DNA of 64,000 nucleotides from Variovorax sp. Sphag1AA (GCF_014192575.1 NZ_JACHYC010000007.1:248001-312000), one strand, 5' to 3'. Shown: positions 41,948 through 51,503, counted from the first letter of the stretch. Made by a program: numbers and translations. Notes: generated by a model from the letters alone, not told the origin.

Positions 41948-42976
41948 TCAATGCGAGCTAGTGCGGAGGCTTTGGCGCATCTTGCTTGGAGCGATGCGGT
42001 ACCAGCACTTGAATTTGCGGCTGAAGATGGCGGTGTTGGTATAGCCCAACTGAGAGGCGATCGCCTCGATCGAGAGCTCGGTATGCTGAAGGTACCAAGC
42101 GGCGTGAGACCTTCGAAGTTCATCCTTCAGATCGGAATAGGTCACGCCAGCCTCCGAGAGTCGACGTGCAAGCGTGCGCGTCGGAACGCCGAGATCCGTA
42201 GCGACTTTTGCGAGCTCCGGATTGGTGTTCAACCCTTCGAGCAACGCTCGCCGCACGCGTTCTACGAAACCGCCTTGCTTTAACTCCTGCTCCATCTTTT
42301 GGCAGGATTGGGTTGCCCGAACGAACGCATCGTGATTGGCCGAGATCGACGGAGCGTCAAGCAAAGCTGCGGGCAATCTGAAGGACAAGTACTGTTGGTC
42401 GAACTCCACCGACAGGATGTAACGAAGGCAGGCTTCTTCGTTGCCAGGGGGGCGCGAGTAGGGAAGGCCGACACTGAGTTCATCGGCGTGCCTGCCAAGA
42501 ATGGCCTCAAGCAGACGGTTGAAGATTCCAACAATGGATTGAGTGACGAAGACTCGTGTGTCGCAGAGGGGACGCAAAGGTTTCACGCGGACGATGCCCC
42601 ACTGAGGAGTGCTGTCCAACTCGAACTCCAGGCTTCTGAATATCAAGGGCGCATATCGTGTGGTGAATTGAAGGCACTCTTTCAATGTGGCTGCGGTCAC
42701 GGCACCGATGCCAACTGGTGTGTGATAGGGCAGGAGCATCAACCCTGCTGTGAGCCCCAAGGCAGGCTCACCGCTGGCCTTCACGGCATGCTCGACGAAC
42801 TGGCGGAACACTTGGAAGTCCACCATGTGATGCCCGTCACACAGGTCTTGCCAACTCAATCCAGCGTTCGCAAGAACGGCCGAAGGTCGAATCCCTAGGC
42901 TATGGAGACAGTCCACCACACGTCGAATGTAGACTGGGTGCGCGAACGGCATGTGCGCGTCGAGCTTGATCGTCAT
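41948..42976 (-). CDS. AraC-family transcriptional regulator with arabinose-binding-like N-domain
   Basis: DNA-binding regulator of 342 residues. The N-terminal ~200 residues resemble the Arabinose_bd (OruR/ArgR-like) ligand domain (PSAVLANAGLSWQDL, ACLRYILSVEFDQQYLSF). The C-terminal double helix-turn-helix has VPTRTLARRLSEAGVTYSDL and ASQLGYTNTAIFSRKFKCW. Its target is not obvious; the porin lies next to it in the same orientation. No sigma-54 site upstream. Confidence 0.92.
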   Translation of the reverse strand: MTIKLDAHMPFAHPVYIRRVVDCLHSLGIRPSAVLANAGLSWQDLCDGHHMVDFQVFRQFVEHAVKASGEPALGLTAGLMLLPYHTPVGIGAVTAATLKECLQFTTRYAPLIFRSLEFELDSTPQWGIVRVKPLRPLCDTRVFVTQSIVGIFNRLLEAILGRHADELSVGLPYSRPPGNEEACLRYILSVEFDQQYLSFRLPAALLDAPSISANHDAFVRATQSCQKMEQELKQGGFVERVRRALLEGLNTNPELAKVATDLGVPTRTLARRLSEAGVTYSDLKDELRRSHAAWYLQHTELSIEAIASQLGYTNTAIFSRKFKCWYRIAPSKMRQSLRTSSH

Positions 42977-43420
42977 GGCTGGCTTGAGGACTAGACGAGG
43001 CTGCGTGACGATTCGTCCCGCGGACGAAGGATCTGATAAGCAAGTTCGGGAACGCAGTGAGTCGGGCGCACGACGGGGATCGTGGCACTAGCCGTAATCG
43101 ATATGAGCATCGTCTTGTCTCTGTCGTGTCAAAGCTTCGATGGCTTTGCAATTTCTTGACTGCCTTTCCCCCGTCATGAGGGGCCTCTGACCGGCTAAAC
43201 GCAACGGTCGTGCCAGCTATCTGCGAAGAGGTTTGTAGATCGCTGCCGCATGGCTATGGCCCCAACAGCGACACGAGGCATGTATCGAAAGATGACAGAG
43301 GTGTCCGTGACGGCAACGCTTTTGCCTTGCAAAAAAGCACACGACGGACGTCGGAGGCGCGGGCCGATCGCCCACGCCGAGCCACCCTTGGCGCAGCAAG
43401 ACCTCCGCGGTTGGCGGGAT
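42977..43420. other. Intergenic stretch between AraC and LysR genes
   Basis: About 440 bp. No conserved frame, RNA gene or clear hairpin was recognised. It includes the AraC upstream region and the LysR 3' flank. Confidence 0.4.
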
Positions 43421-44311
43421 TCAGGGTCGATAGCGAAGCGCTTCGACAACGACCGAGAGGGCTCTTGAAGATTCCTTGCGGCTTGGATAGAAGATATGCA
43501 GGCCGGGAAACGTCGGAGTCCAATCTTTGAGAACCCATCGGAGCCGACCCGAGTCGAGGTACGGCTGCGCGAGATCCTCTGGTATGAAGGCTAGACCTGC
43601 ACCGTCCAAGGCAGCGTTGATCATCTGATAGACGCCGTTGACAGTCAGCTGTCCATCCACGCGGACCTGAAGCTCCCGTTTGCCCTTCTTGAGCTCCCAG
43701 GCATAGAGACCTCCATTCATGAGGCGCAATGTGATGCAGTTGTGGCGCAGCAGATCCTGGGGCGTTTTCGGCTCTTCATGTCTTTGCAAGTAAGCCGGAG
43801 CGCCGACGACCATCGATCGGACGTCCGGCGCGACGCGCACGGCGAACATGTCCTTGGCGACCTGGTTCCCCCAACGCACCCCGATATCAAAGCGGTCGGC
43901 CACGATGTCGGCAAGCCCATAGTCCACGATCATCTCTATCTTGATGTCCGGGTAGTCGGAGAGTACTTTCGACAAGCGCGGCCAGAGAATTGTGTCGGCG
44001 GCGAAGTCCGTGGTGGTGATTCGAATCGTGCCGGCCGGCTTCTCGCGCAACTCGATGAGGGCAAGGAGCTCGTTCTCGATCTCCTCGAAACGAGGGGCGA
44101 CGGCTGCAAGCAGGCGATCGCCAGCGTCAGTGGGGGCAACGCTGCGCGTCGTTCGTGTCAGAAGCTTGAGGCCCATTCTGGTCTCGAGGCCACGGATCGT
44201 GTGACTGATCGCCGATTGAGAAACGCCGAGTTTGACGGCTGCGCGGGTAAAGCTGCGCTCGCGCGCCACGGCGATGAAGGCGAGAAGGTCGTTAATATTT
44301 TCGCGTGGCAT
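43421..44311 (-). CDS. LysR-family transcriptional regulator
   Basis: Full-length LysR protein of 296 residues: winged HTH (DLLAFIAVARERSFTRAAVK, then LGVSQSAISHTIRGLE), and an effector domain with AGTIRITTTDFAADTILWP and DIGVRWGNQVAKDMFAVRV. The ATG at 44311 gives the standard MPRENINDLLAF start; a longer upstream reading is unconserved. This resembles the subgroup that controls divergently encoded SDR or aldo/keto reductase genes. The neighbouring SDR is broken, so its target may be lost, or may be the aldo/keto reductase at 45484. Confidence 0.92.
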   Translation of the reverse strand: MPRENINDLLAFIAVARERSFTRAAVKLGVSQSAISHTIRGLETRMGLKLLTRTTRSVAPTDAGDRLLAAVAPRFEEIENELLALIELREKPAGTIRITTTDFAADTILWPRLSKVLSDYPDIKIEMIVDYGLADIVADRFDIGVRWGNQVAKDMFAVRVAPDVRSMVVGAPAYLQRHEEPKTPQDLLRHNCITLRLMNGGLYAWELKKGKRELQVRVDGQLTVNGVYQMINAALDGAGLAFIPEDLAQPYLDSGRLRWVLKDWTPTFPGLHIFYPSRKESSRALSVVVEALRYRP

Positions 44312-44945
44312 GGCGGACTGAATCCTTGGTGGGCAGGCGCAGATTGGGAAGGAAGGGGGCAAGCGGGCTTTTGTCTTCCGCATGGTACGGTCTTCCCCAA
44401 GCCTGCCCTTCATCGCCCGCCATGGGGCACGGGCTTTGCATATTGCGTCAATGCTTCAAGACTCTTGGCAGATGCGTACGGCGTGTCTTTCGATTTCGTG
44501 CGTGTGTCTCGCACTCATGGACTGTTTCGACCGAGGCGCGGGGGCTGGCGCATTGCTTTTGCCTCTGTCTCGCTAGTCGGAATCGCCGTTGCGTGGGTGA
44601 TCCACTGCGAGGCGGCCGAGGTCGTCACGGCGGAAGACGAGCCAATTGGAATGAACCCGTTCTAGGACCCTTCACGACCGCCAGAAGTGGCATGGCGGCC
44701 GGGATCACCAGCATCATGATGCTCATCGATTGATATCCCGCGCCCTTGCCACGCCGGTTTTGTGGATAGGCCTTGTGGGGCCGAGGTGGAATGCCGGCGC
44801 TGGGAAGATGGTTGCCGTCGCCCGCCGCGTGAATGGCGCGCGGATTTGCACGATGGCTTTCGGGCCACCAATTGACTCGCTCAAATGGCCGTACGCAGTC
44901 GAGCCTGATAAGGCCCTCTGCGTCTTTACCACCCGGGCGTGACTT
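44312..44945. other. Intergenic stretch between LysR and the broken SDR
   Basis: About 630 bp with no gene I can support. A hydrophobic plus-strand reading near 44540-44665 might be a transporter remnant, but the evidence is too thin to call. Confidence 0.35.
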
Positions 44946-45365
44946 TCAACAACCTTTTCCGGCGGTGAAACCACCGTCGACGGGGATGGCCGCCCCACTG
45001 ACGAAGCTGGCCGTGTCGGACGCGAGGAAGGAGATGACTTCAGCGATCTCTGGCGGCAGGCCGACGCGGCCGAGGCGAGTGGAGGTTTGAAAGCGTTCCG
45101 CTCCGGGTCCTCGAAGTACTGCTCGGCCATCGGCGTCCTGACCATCCCGGGTGCGACCGCATTGACGCGTACACCGAACGGTGCCAAGTCAATTGCAAGC
45201 TCGCGCGTCAGGCCAACGACCGCATGCTTAGAGGCAAAGTAGAGGGGTCGTTTGGGGACGCCGAGTAGCCCGGCGGTGGAGGAAACGTTTACGATCGCGC
45301 CGGGCCACTTGGCGGTCTTACAGTCCGAGCAAAGGCTTGGCACAAGTTAAAGACACCGTCGGACT
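44946..45365 (-). pseudogene. Decayed short-chain dehydrogenase (frameshifts, N-terminus missing)
   Basis: Reading leftward, three frames together give the C-terminal half of an SDR: GVFNLCQAFARTV (about 45355-45318), then AIVNVSSTAGLLGVPKRPLY with FASKHAVVGL (catalytic Ser, Tyr and Lys), then after a shift near 45090 RLGRVGLPPEIAEVISFLAS and VDGGF to the TGA at 44946. The cofactor-binding N-terminal third is absent. At least two frameshifts plus a deletion make it non-functional unless the sequence is wrong. Confidence 0.8.
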
Positions 45366-45483
45366 GAGGACGACGACAGCCAAGACGTCGAAACAGACGA
45401 GCGACATGGAATGAGTCGCCTCATGCTCGGCATCGGATCGAGAAGGAGTGCAGAGAGCGCAATGGCCCGAGTTGGTTTCTGCC

Positions 45484-46497
45484 TTATGAAAGCGCCAGAC
45501 GACCTTTGACGGGATAGTTCGGATCGGTGAAGCCCGGGGTCGAGGGGTGACCTGGTGGCACCAAGCGATCAACCAGTGCCTCGTCATCGGCCGTCAACGG
45601 TCGCCCTTCGAGTGCTTTGGCATAGTCTTCCCATTGCGATAACGTGCGGGGCCCGCAGATCACGGACGTGACGGCTGCGCTATTCAGCACCCACTTCAGT
45701 GCAAAGTGGGAGGCCGTGCTGCCTTGAGCTTCGGCATGCGCCTTTATTTCCTTCGCCAGTGACAGCGATTCGCTCCGGAACTCGGTCTGAAGAATGCGTT
45801 TGTCCTTGCGCGCGGCACGACTTCCTTCTGGAAGCTGATCGACACTGGTGTACTTGCCAGTCAGTACCCCGCGCGCGAGTGGGCTGTAGGGTACGACGCC
45901 AACGCCATAGTACTGACATGCGGGTAGCAGCTCCGCTTCTGGCATGCGATTCATGGCGTTGTACTGGGGCTGGCAACTGACCGGTCGATCGATTCCAGCT
46001 TCGTCACACAGTCGAACGACTTCGGCCAGGCGCCACGCCGTGAAGTTCGATACACCGAAGTATCGAATGCGTCCCTGCCGCAAGAGGTCGGCCAGTGTAT
46101 GAATGGTCTCCTCGAGCGCCGTCGACCAGTCATCCCGATGAAGGTAGTAGAGGTCAATGTAGTCCGTATCCAACCGTTGAAGGCTCTGGTCAACTGAGCG
46201 AAACACGTTCTTGCGTGACAAGTCGGCACCGGTTGGAACCAGCGTATCCGCAAAGTATCCGACCTTTGTAGCGATGACCCATCGGTCTCGCATTGCCTTC
46301 ACGGCTTTTCCGACGATCCGCTCCGAGTCACCTGCTGCATAGGCGTCGGCTGTATCGATGAAGTTTACGCCGGCATCACACGCGTGGGAGATGATGCTGT
46401 TGGATTCGCCTTCATCCGTTTGATCGCCAAACATCATGGCCCCCAGGCATAGGGGCGAAACTTTCAAGCCGGAGCGGCCGAGTCTCCTGTATTCCAT
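45484..46497 (-). CDS. Aldo/keto reductase
   Basis: AKR-superfamily NADPH-dependent reductase of 337 residues. DTADAY (catalytic Asp and Tyr), the Lys of IATKVGY and the His of YYLHRDDW form the active site; SVICGPRTLSQWEDY is the C-terminal cofactor segment. GAGGTGCAACG precedes the ATG at 46497. It is only distantly similar to the aldo/keto reductase at 1468. Follows a short spacer after gpmA but is independent of the pnt operon. Substrate unknown. Confidence 0.93.
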   Translation of the reverse strand: MEYRRLGRSGLKVSPLCLGAMMFGDQTDEGESNSIISHACDAGVNFIDTADAYAAGDSERIVGKAVKAMRDRWVIATKVGYFADTLVPTGADLSRKNVFRSVDQSLQRLDTDYIDLYYLHRDDWSTALEETIHTLADLLRQGRIRYFGVSNFTAWRLAEVVRLCDEAGIDRPVSCQPQYNAMNRMPEAELLPACQYYGVGVVPYSPLARGVLTGKYTSVDQLPEGSRAARKDKRILQTEFRSESLSLAKEIKAHAEAQGSTASHFALKWVLNSAAVTSVICGPRTLSQWEDYAKALEGRPLTADDEALVDRLVPPGHPSTPGFTDPNYPVKGRLALS

Positions 46498-46585
46498 CGT
46501 TGCACCTCAAATAAGAGAGTTCCTGAAGCCGCAAGACCTGTGCCGAAGATCCTCTTCACGACCGATCAGTCAAAAGGAGGCGTAG

Positions 46586-47269
46586 TCATTCATGCAGTCC
46601 GTAGGGCAGCATCGCGCGTCCAGTCGGGCCGAATTCGATCAGGAATGGGATTCCGTTCGGGAACTCAAGTTTCAACATGTCAGATCCGCTGATGCCACAC
46701 AGAAGTTTGACCACGGCACGCAGGGACGTCCCATGGGCAACGATCAGGGTACGGGTTCCGCTGGCAAGGGCAGGGCGGAGTACTTTCTTCAGGAACGGCT
46801 CGACGCGCACGACGGTATCCGCTTGAGATTCCGAGGTAGGCACGGACGCTTCGGCGTAACGAGGATCCCGACGGAACGCGTCTGTTTCCAGATCCGAAGC
46901 CGCGGGAGGTCGCGTCGCATAGCTCCGGCGCCACAGGCGAAGCTGCACCTCGCCGAACTCGCGGGCAACTGCTTCTTTTCCGAGACCATGCAGCGCGCCA
47001 TAGTGCCGCTCGTTGAGGCGCCAGTGGTGCTCGATCGGAATGTCGCCGCTGGCCATTGATTCGAGACAGAAGCGGGCAGTTTGAGCGGCACGCTTCAGCA
47101 CGCTCGTATAGCAGCGATCGAATTTCATCCCGTGCTGACGCATGAAGGCGCCGGTGCGCTGCGCCTGCTCGACCCCTGTGGCGGTAAGACCCACATCCAT
47201 CCATCCGGCGAATCGGTTGTCCAAGTTCCACTCGGACTGACCATGACGCAGCAGGACGAGAGGCGCCAT
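46586..47269 (-). CDS. gpmA: 2,3-bisphosphoglycerate-dependent phosphoglycerate mutase-like
   Basis: Histidine-phosphatase-superfamily enzyme of 227 residues interconverting 3- and 2-phosphoglycerate in glycolysis. The phospho-acceptor His9 is in LLRHGQSEWN, the acid in LNERHYGALHG, and the second His in VAHGTSLRAVVK. Length is slightly short of the usual ~247. It starts nine bases after the pntB stop, an unusual partner, and may be translated by read-through from the transhydrogenase mRNA. A generic broad-specificity phosphatase is less likely given NERHYG. Confidence 0.88.
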   Translation of the reverse strand: MAPLVLLRHGQSEWNLDNRFAGWMDVGLTATGVEQAQRTGAFMRQHGMKFDRCYTSVLKRAAQTARFCLESMASGDIPIEHHWRLNERHYGALHGLGKEAVAREFGEVQLRLWRRSYATRPPAASDLETDAFRRDPRYAEASVPTSESQADTVVRVEPFLKKVLRPALASGTRTLIVAHGTSLRAVVKLLCGISGSDMLKLEFPNGIPFLIEFGPTGRAMLPYGLHE

Positions 47270-47278
47270 TGCTGAGAT

Positions 47279-48769
47279 CTACTCGATCGCCTTGGCCATG
47301 TCTTCCACGACCTTCTTGGCGTCGCCGAAGACCATCATGGTCTTGTCCATGTAGAAGAGTTCGTTGTCCAGCCCCGCATAGCCCGCGGCCATGCTCCGCT
47401 TGTTCACGATCACGGTCTTGGCCTTGTAGGCCTCCAGGATCGGCATGCCGTAGATCGGCGTGCCCTTCTGCAGCGCAGCCGGGTTCACCACGTCGTTGGC
47501 CCCCAGGATGATCGCCACGTCCGCCTGGCCGAACTCGCTGTTGATGTCTTCCATCTCGAAGACCTGGTCGTAGGGCACCTCGGCTTCGGCGAGCAGCACG
47601 TTCATGTGGCCCGGCATCCGGCCCGCCACCGGGTGGATCGCGTACTTCACGGTCACGCCGTGCTCGGTGAGCTTCTGCGCGAGCTCCTTCACCGCATGCT
47701 GCGCGCGTGCCACTGCGAGGCCGTAGCCCGGCACGATGATCACGGTCTCTGCATTGCTGAGCACGAAGGCCGCGTCGTCCGCACTGCCGCTCTTGACCGG
47801 CCGCTGCTCCTTGGCCCCCCCGGCCCCACCCGCAGCCGCCTCGCCGCCGAAGCCACCCAGGATCACGTTGAAGAACGAGCGGTTCATCGCCTTGCACATG
47901 ATGTAGGAGAGGATCGCGCCCGAGCTGCCCACGAGGCTGCCCGCCACGATCAGCATCGCATTGTTCAGGCTGAAGCCGATGCCCGCGGCCGCCCAGCCCG
48001 AGTAGCTGTTGAGCATCGACACCACCACCGGCATGTCCGCCCCACCGATCGGGATGATGATGAGCACCCCCATCACGAAGGCCAGGAGCACCATCAAGAG
48101 GAACGCCGCCCAGCTCTCGGTGGCCATGTAGACCAGACCCAGGCCGATGGTCACCAGCCCCAGGATCAGGTTCAGCATGTGCTGGCCCTTGAACTGCACC
48201 GGCGCGCCCTGGAAGAGGCGGAACTTGTACTTGCCCGAGAGCTTGCCGAAGGCGATGACCGAGCCGCTGAAGGTGATCGCGCCGATGGCGGCGCCCAGGA
48301 ACAGCTCCAGCCGGTTGCCCGTCGGGATCGCGTAGCGCAGGAACCCGTCCACGATCGCGGCGCCTTCAGGCGTGTTGACGCCCACGGCGGCCGGCACCGG
48401 GGGCGGGGTGACGCCGAAGGCCCACGGCTCGACCACCGCCGCGACGGCGATGAAGACGGCCGCCAGACCGATCATGCTGTGGAAGAAGGCCACCAGCTCA
48501 GGCATCTGCGTCATCTCGACGGTCTTGGCGCGGTAGGCGCCGCAGCCGCCACCGACCACGAGGCCCAGCAGCACCCAGGCCATGCCGATGGCCTTGCCGC
48601 CGGAGAGCTGAACGATCAGCGCCGCAGTGGTCAGGATGGCAATGGCCATGCCGACCATGCCGAAGATGTTGCCGCGGATGGAGGTGGTCGGGTGGGACAG
48701 GCCTTTCAGGGCCTGGATGAAGCAGACACTGGCAACGAGGTACAGCAGCGTGACGACGTTCATGCTCAT
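47279..48769 (-). CDS. pntB: Proton-translocating NAD(P) transhydrogenase subunit beta (PntB)
   Basis: Inner-membrane subunit of 496 residues; with PntA it transfers hydride from NADH to NADP+ driven by the proton gradient, supplying NADPH. About nine N-terminal helices (1-280) precede a variable linker (about 300-330, Gly/Ala/Lys-rich) and the NADP-binding dIII domain with IVPGYGLAVARAQ and ILGANDVVNPAA. It overlaps pntAB by four bases. Very high GC at third codon positions. Confidence 0.96.
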   Translation of the reverse strand: MSMNVVTLLYLVASVCFIQALKGLSHPTTSIRGNIFGMVGMAIAILTTAALIVQLSGGKAIGMAWVLLGLVVGGGCGAYRAKTVEMTQMPELVAFFHSMIGLAAVFIAVAAVVEPWAFGVTPPPVPAAVGVNTPEGAAIVDGFLRYAIPTGNRLELFLGAAIGAITFSGSVIAFGKLSGKYKFRLFQGAPVQFKGQHMLNLILGLVTIGLGLVYMATESWAAFLLMVLLAFVMGVLIIIPIGGADMPVVVSMLNSYSGWAAAGIGFSLNNAMLIVAGSLVGSSGAILSYIMCKAMNRSFFNVILGGFGGEAAAGGAGGAKEQRPVKSGSADDAAFVLSNAETVIIVPGYGLAVARAQHAVKELAQKLTEHGVTVKYAIHPVAGRMPGHMNVLLAEAEVPYDQVFEMEDINSEFGQADVAIILGANDVVNPAALQKGTPIYGMPILEAYKAKTVIVNKRSMAAGYAGLDNELFYMDKTMMVFGDAKKVVEDMAKAIE

Positions 48770-49092
48770 GCTGCATCTCCCTTCTCACCACCGGCGGCCG
48801 CCTTCTTGTCCTTCTTCTTGAACATCTCCAGCATGCGCCGGGTGACCAGGAAGCCGCCGAAGACGTTCACCGCCGCCAGCGCCACGGCCAGCACGCCCAT
48901 GGTCTTGCCAAGCGTGGATTCGGTGAGCGCCGCCGCCAGCATCGCGCCCACGATGACGATCGCGGAAATGGCGTTGGTCACAGCCATCAGCGGCGTATGC
49001 AGCGCCGGGGTGACGGTCCACACCACGTGGTAGCCCACGTAGATGGCCAGCACGAAGATGATGAGGTTGATGACGGTATGACTGACTTCCAT
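48766..49092 (-). CDS. pntAB: NAD(P) transhydrogenase subunit alpha part 2 (membrane part, PntAB)
   Basis: 108-residue membrane protein corresponding to the C-terminal part of E. coli PntA, here a separate gene as in many alpha- and betaproteobacteria. Three to four helices (INLIIFVLAIYVGYHVVWTV; HTPLMAVTNAISAIVIVGA) and a Lys-rich C-terminus. Three bases separate it from pntAA. Confidence 0.95.
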   Translation of the reverse strand: MEVSHTVINLIIFVLAIYVGYHVVWTVTPALHTPLMAVTNAISAIVIVGAMLAAALTESTLGKTMGVLAVALAAVNVFGGFLVTRRMLEMFKKKDKKAAAGGEKGDAA

Positions 49093-49095
49093 GTT

Positions 49096-50238
49096 CTACT
49101 TTCTCTTCACTTCGCCGCCGAACGTCATCAGGCAGGCGGCGACGATGTCGTCCTCGAGGTCGATCTTCAGGCCCCCCTCCTTGGGCAGCACGAGCTTGAG
49201 GAAGTCCAGCACATTGCGCGCGTAGAGCGAGGAGGCATCGGCCGCCACGAGCGCCGGCAGGTTGGTCTCGCCGATGATCGTCACGCCATGCTTGATGACC
49301 GTCTTGTCGGCTTCGGAGAGCGGGCAGTTGCCGCCGATGCCACCATCGGGATTGACAGGGCCCTTGCCGGCGGCGATGTCGACGATGACGGAACCGGGCT
49401 TCATCGCCTTGACCATGTCCTCGGTGATGAGGGTGGGGGCAGCGCGGCCGGGGATCAGGGCGGTGCTGATGACCACATCGGCCAGCGCCACGCGCTTGGC
49501 GACTTCCACCTTCTGGCGATCGAGCCAGCTCTGGGGCATGGGGCGCGCGTAGCCGCCGACGCCTTCGGCGGCTTCCTTCTCTTCGGCCGTCTCGTAGGGC
49601 ACGTCGATGAACTTGCCGCCGAGGGACTCGACCTGTTCCTTGACCGAGGGACGCACGTCCGAGGCTTCGATCACGGCGCCCAGGCGCTTGGCGGTGGCAA
49701 TCGCCTGCAAGCCGGCCACGCCGACGCCCAGGATCACGACACGGGCCGCCTTCACGGTGCCGGCCGCCGTCATCAGCATGGGGAAGAAGCGCTGGTACTT
49801 GTCGGCGGCCATCATGACGGCCTTGTAGCCGGCGATGTTGGCCTGCGAGGAGAGCACGTCCATGCTCTGCGCGCGCGTGGTGCGGGGGGCGGCTTCGAGC
49901 GCGAAGGAGGTGAGCCCGGCGGCGGCCAGTCGTTGCAGGCCTGCGACGTCGAAAGGGTTGAGCATGCCGACAACGGTCGTGCCCGGCTTCAGCAACGCGA
50001 TCTCGCTCTCGAGCGGTGATCTAACTTTAAGCACCAACTCACAGTCAAAAGCCCCGTTTTGATCTGTGAGCTCAGCGCCCGCTGCCTCGTAGGCAGAGTC
50101 GGGCGTGCTTGCGGCAGTCCCGGCGCCCCGCGCGACCCGCAAGAGGTGACCTTGCGCTGTTAACTTCTTGACCGTCTCAGATGTGACAGCCACCCGGTTT
50201 TCGCCCGCCGCAATCTCGGCTGGCACTCCTATCAGCAT
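49096..50238 (-). CDS. pntA: NAD(P) transhydrogenase subunit alpha part 1 (NAD-binding, PntAA)
   Basis: 380-residue cytoplasmic dI subunit that binds NAD(H). AlaDH/PNT N-domain, then the Rossmann motif VVILGVGVAGLQAIATAKRLG and the mobile-loop region before NPDGGIGGN. AGAAGGAACA precedes the ATG at 50238. The first ~75 codons (50015-50238) use ATA, GGA, TTA, AGA and TCA, whereas the rest of the operon is almost purely G/C-ending, as if the 5' part had a different source. Confidence 0.95.
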   Translation of the reverse strand: MLIGVPAEIAAGENRVAVTSETVKKLTAQGHLLRVARGAGTAASTPDSAYEAAGAELTDQNGAFDCELVLKVRSPLESEIALLKPGTTVVGMLNPFDVAGLQRLAAAGLTSFALEAAPRTTRAQSMDVLSSQANIAGYKAVMMAADKYQRFFPMLMTAAGTVKAARVVILGVGVAGLQAIATAKRLGAVIEASDVRPSVKEQVESLGGKFIDVPYETAEEKEAAEGVGGYARPMPQSWLDRQKVEVAKRVALADVVISTALIPGRAAPTLITEDMVKAMKPGSVIVDIAAGKGPVNPDGGIGGNCPLSEADKTVIKHGVTIIGETNLPALVAADASSLYARNVLDFLKLVLPKEGGLKIDLEDDIVAACLMTFGGEVKRK

Positions 50239-50272
50239 TGTTCCTTCTCCGCTTTCTGTTGTTATGGCTCGC

Positions 50273-51478
50273 CTAGACGCGCTCCAGGATGACCGCGATG
50301 CCTTGGCCGACGCCGATGCACATCGTGCACAGCGCATAGCGGCCGCCGCCCTTGTGCAGTTGGTTGATCGCGGTGGTCGCAAGACGCGCACCGCTGGCGC
50401 CCAACGGGTGGCCGAGCGCAATCGCGCCACCGTTGATGTTGACGCGCGCATCGTCGTCCTTGAGACCCAGAAGACGCAGCACCGCCAGACCTTGTGCGGC
50501 GAAAGCTTCGTTGAGTTCGATCACGTCGATCTGGTCGAGCTTGAGGCCCGTTTGCGCGAGCACTTTCTGCGTCGCGGGCGCCGGGCCGATGCCCATGATG
50601 CGCGGCGCGACGCCGGCAGTCGCCATGCCGATCACGCGGGCGCGCGGCGTGAGGCCGTTCTTCGCGGCGGTCGCTTCATCAGCCAGCAGCAGCGCGCAGG
50701 CACCGTCGTTCACGCCGCTGGCGTTGCCAGCCGTCACCGTGCCGTCGGGGCGGACCACGCCCTTGAGCTTGGCGAGTGCTTCGAGGCTGGTGTCGCGCGG
50801 ATGCTCGTCCTTGGAGACGACGATCGGATCGCCCTTCTTCTGCGCCACGCTCACGGGCACGATCTCGGCGTCGAAGAAGCCCGACTTCTGCGCGGCAACC
50901 GCGCGCTGCTGCGAAGCGAGTGCCATGCGGTCTTGCGCCTCGCGCTCGATCTTGTAGTCGGTTGCCACGTTCTCGGCCGTCTCGGGCATGGAATCGACAC
51001 CGTACTGCGCCTTCATCAGCTTGTTGACGAAGCGCCAGCCGATGGTGGTGTCGTACACCGCATTGGAGCGGCTGAAGGCGCTCTCGGCCTTCGGCATGAC
51101 GAAGGGCGCGCGGCTCATGCTTTCGACGCCGCCCGCGATCATCAGGCCGGCTTCGCCCGCCTTGATAGCGCGCGCTGCGCTGCCGACGGCATCGAGGCCC
51201 GAGCCGCAAAGGCGGTTGATGGTGCCGCCGCCGACTTCGATCGGCAGGCCCGCGAGCAGACCGGCCATGCGCGCCACGTTGCGGTTGTCTTCGCCAGCCT
51301 GGTTCGCGCAGCCGTAGAGCACGTCGGCGACGGCTTGCCAGTCGACGTTCTTGTTGCGCTCCATGAGTGCCTTGATCGGCACCGCGGCGAGGTCGTCGGC
51401 GCGGACGCTCGACAGAGAACCGCCGTAGCGGCCGAAAGGCGTGCGGATGGCGTCGCAGATGAAAGCTTCGTTGGTCAT
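50273..51478 (-). CDS. Acetyl-CoA C-acyltransferase (thiolase), 3-oxoadipyl-CoA thiolase-like
   Basis: 401-residue thiolase that splits a 3-ketoacyl-CoA with CoA to acetyl-CoA. Catalytic Cys91 (NRLCGSG), His357 (GGAIALGHPLGASG) and Cys387 (CTMCIGVGQG). The N-terminal blocks GCANQAGEDNRNVARMA and PIEVGGGTINRLCGSG resemble PcaF/PaaJ, which act on 3-oxoadipyl-CoA, but a general beta-ketothiolase cannot be excluded. It is 25 bp downstream of a 3-hydroxyacyl-CoA dehydrogenase, giving the last two steps of beta-oxidation. High third-position GC like pntB. Confidence 0.93.
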   Translation of the reverse strand: MTNEAFICDAIRTPFGRYGGSLSSVRADDLAAVPIKALMERNKNVDWQAVADVLYGCANQAGEDNRNVARMAGLLAGLPIEVGGGTINRLCGSGLDAVGSAARAIKAGEAGLMIAGGVESMSRAPFVMPKAESAFSRSNAVYDTTIGWRFVNKLMKAQYGVDSMPETAENVATDYKIEREAQDRMALASQQRAVAAQKSGFFDAEIVPVSVAQKKGDPIVVSKDEHPRDTSLEALAKLKGVVRPDGTVTAGNASGVNDGACALLLADEATAAKNGLTPRARVIGMATAGVAPRIMGIGPAPATQKVLAQTGLKLDQIDVIELNEAFAAQGLAVLRLLGLKDDDARVNINGGAIALGHPLGASGARLATTAINQLHKGGGRYALCTMCIGVGQGIAVILERV

Positions 51479-51503
51479 GAGGGTGCGATTCCGCTAGAAG
51501 AGG

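Noticed and set aside
46680..47897. Long open frame (405 codons) on the minus strand overlapping gpmA and pntB
   Set aside because: Arg/Gly-rich low-complexity translation, a frame shadow of high-GC pntB and gpmA, which are clearly real in other frames.
47606..50019. Long plus-strand frames opposite the pnt operon
   Set aside because: His/Arg/Asp-rich translations typical of the antisense of GC3-rich genes; no ribosome sites and no recognisable domains.
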